Shown in pieces: positions 5,751 to 5,857 of a stretch of 5,857 bases of DNA. Position numbers and translations under genes: made by a program. Position 1 is the first letter of the stretch. The number at the start of each line of letters is the position of its first letter. The stretch is from positions 1 through 5,857 of the forward strand of contig NJDV01000086.1 in the NCBI GenBank assembly GCA_002254765.1, read 5' to 3'. Below the pieces are notes generated by a model that was not told where the DNA came from, searched no databases, and worked only from the letters and a program-made list of their open reading frames with translations. This DNA is from Thermoplasmatales archaeon ex4484_36. GTDB lineage: Archaea > Thermoplasmatota > Penumbrarchaeia > Penumbrarchaeales > EX4484-36.

Positions 5751-5820
5751 GGTTCAAATCCCCCACGTTAATGGGTTCCGATGTGACAATAATAAAAAGC
5801 GCGGGGAGGGGGATTTGAAC
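5751..5820 (-). repeat. ~70-bp repeat, copy 2
   Basis: Begins GGTTCAAATCCCCCACG TTAATGGG and ends AATAATAAAAA GCGCGGGG AGGGGGATTTGAAC on the plus strand. The starts of copies 1 and 2 are 166 bp apart, with 97 bp of different sequence between the copies. The right arm has GCGC where copy 1 has GCGT, so its own two arms match less well than its left arm matches the right arm of copy 1. That favours pairing across the intervening 97 bp. Confidence 0.85.
5788..5798 (-). promoter_or_regulatory. TATA-like box of the candidate RNA
   Basis: The minus strand reads TTTTTATTATT. Its centre is about 25 nt before the first base of the P1 5' arm at 5767. It directly follows the 3' arm of the preceding unit, so the same T run could also stop transcription of that unit. 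Confidence 0.45.
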
Positions 5821-5857
5821 TTGCGGCGAAACGCTGGGGACAGAGAGGTTTTGGGGA

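Larger units (their letters stand above)
5633..5767 (-). ncRNA. Candidate structured RNA of ~135 nt, three-way junction, family not recognised
   Basis: Read on the minus strand. P1 closes the molecule: CGUGGGG + GAUUUGAACC (5767-5751) pairs with GGUCAAAUC and CCCCACG (5653-5633), with a 5-nt bulge and one bulged A. P2: GGCCU-GA-GCAGUUCC (5746-5732) pairs with GGAACUGC-GA-AGGCC (5711-5697), interrupted only by a tandem G-A/A-G mismatch, around a 20-nt loop. P3: an 11-bp perfect stem, GGAAGAAACCA with UGGUUUCUUCC (5696-5686 and 5665-5655), also with a 20-nt loop. P2 and P3 abut with no linker; the other linkers are 4 and 1 nt. A TATA-like box lies about 25 nt before the 5' end and a T run follows the 3' end. 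It is not a tRNA: there is no anticodon arm. Its expression and function are unknown; the pairing is read directly from the sequence. Confidence 0.5.
5509..5857. other. Gene-free 349-bp region with repeats and inverted repeats
   Basis: No reading frame with family resemblance or a plausible start and ribosome site was found on either strand. The stretch holds the stress-protein promoter at its left edge, two ~70-bp repeats, two perfect hairpins between them, TATA-like boxes on the minus strand, and at 5821-5857 what may be the inner part of a further unit that continues past the window. The individual elements are listed separately. Confidence 0.7.

Noticed and set aside
5585..5857. CRISPR array
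   Set aside because: The repeats are ~70 bp, diverged internally and only two, the intervening stretch is 97 bp and itself folds into two hairpins. None of this fits CRISPR.
5821..5857. tRNA-Ser/Leu-like 3' half at the right edge (minus strand)
   Set aside because: The bases before GTTCAAATCCCCC do not form a T stem with the bases after it, so it is treated as the inner part of another repeat unit.

Overview
The window looks like a piece of an archaeal chromosome, probably euryarchaeal. The support is archaeal-style promoters (AT-rich TATA elements about 25 nt before start codons or predicted RNA starts), one or two probably leaderless genes, and a neighbouring pair for CDP-alcohol phosphatidyltransferase and phosphatidylserine-decarboxylase type lipid enzymes in the short archaeal form. 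No rRNA, tRNA, IS element or CRISPR array was found. The assignment is inference from gene content and promoter style, not from a marker gene.

Left part (1-3334). On the minus strand: the N-terminal part of a 2,3-bisphosphoglycerate-dependent phosphoglycerate mutase (running off the window), an archaetidyl/phosphatidylserine synthase, and an archaetidyl/phosphatidylserine decarboxylase. On the plus strand, diverging from the decarboxylase: a macrodomain protein and an M18 aminopeptidase. The two lipid genes overlap by 7 nt and would act in sequence (CDP-lipid + serine to lipid-serine, then to lipid-ethanolamine). Four of these five genes are broken: conserved family segments continue in another frame, usually with conserved residues missing between the pieces. 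The aminopeptidase also carries a perfect 30-bp tandem duplication. Only the decarboxylase reads as intact. This is either real gene decay or a locally bad assembly, and the sequence alone cannot say which.

Middle and right (3415-5508, minus strand). An intact two-gene unit: a tandem-domain universal stress protein followed 9 nt later by an ArsB/NhaD/SLC13-type membrane transporter. A TATA box lies about 25 nt before the stress-protein ATG and there is no clear Shine-Dalgarno, so the transcript is probably leaderless.

Right end (5509-5857). This stretch has no gene and is the most unusual part. Two copies of a ~70-bp repeat lie 166 bp apart. On the minus strand each copy holds the 3' arm of one stem, a T tract that is also a TATA-like box, a 12-nt spacer of fixed length but different sequence, and a conserved start followed by a 5' arm. 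Between the copies the minus strand can fold into a compact three-way junction: a closing stem built from the repeat arms plus two hairpins, each with a 20-nt loop and abutting with no linker. I read this as a probable tandem array of small structured RNA genes, each with its own promoter, continuing past the right edge. I do not recognise the family.
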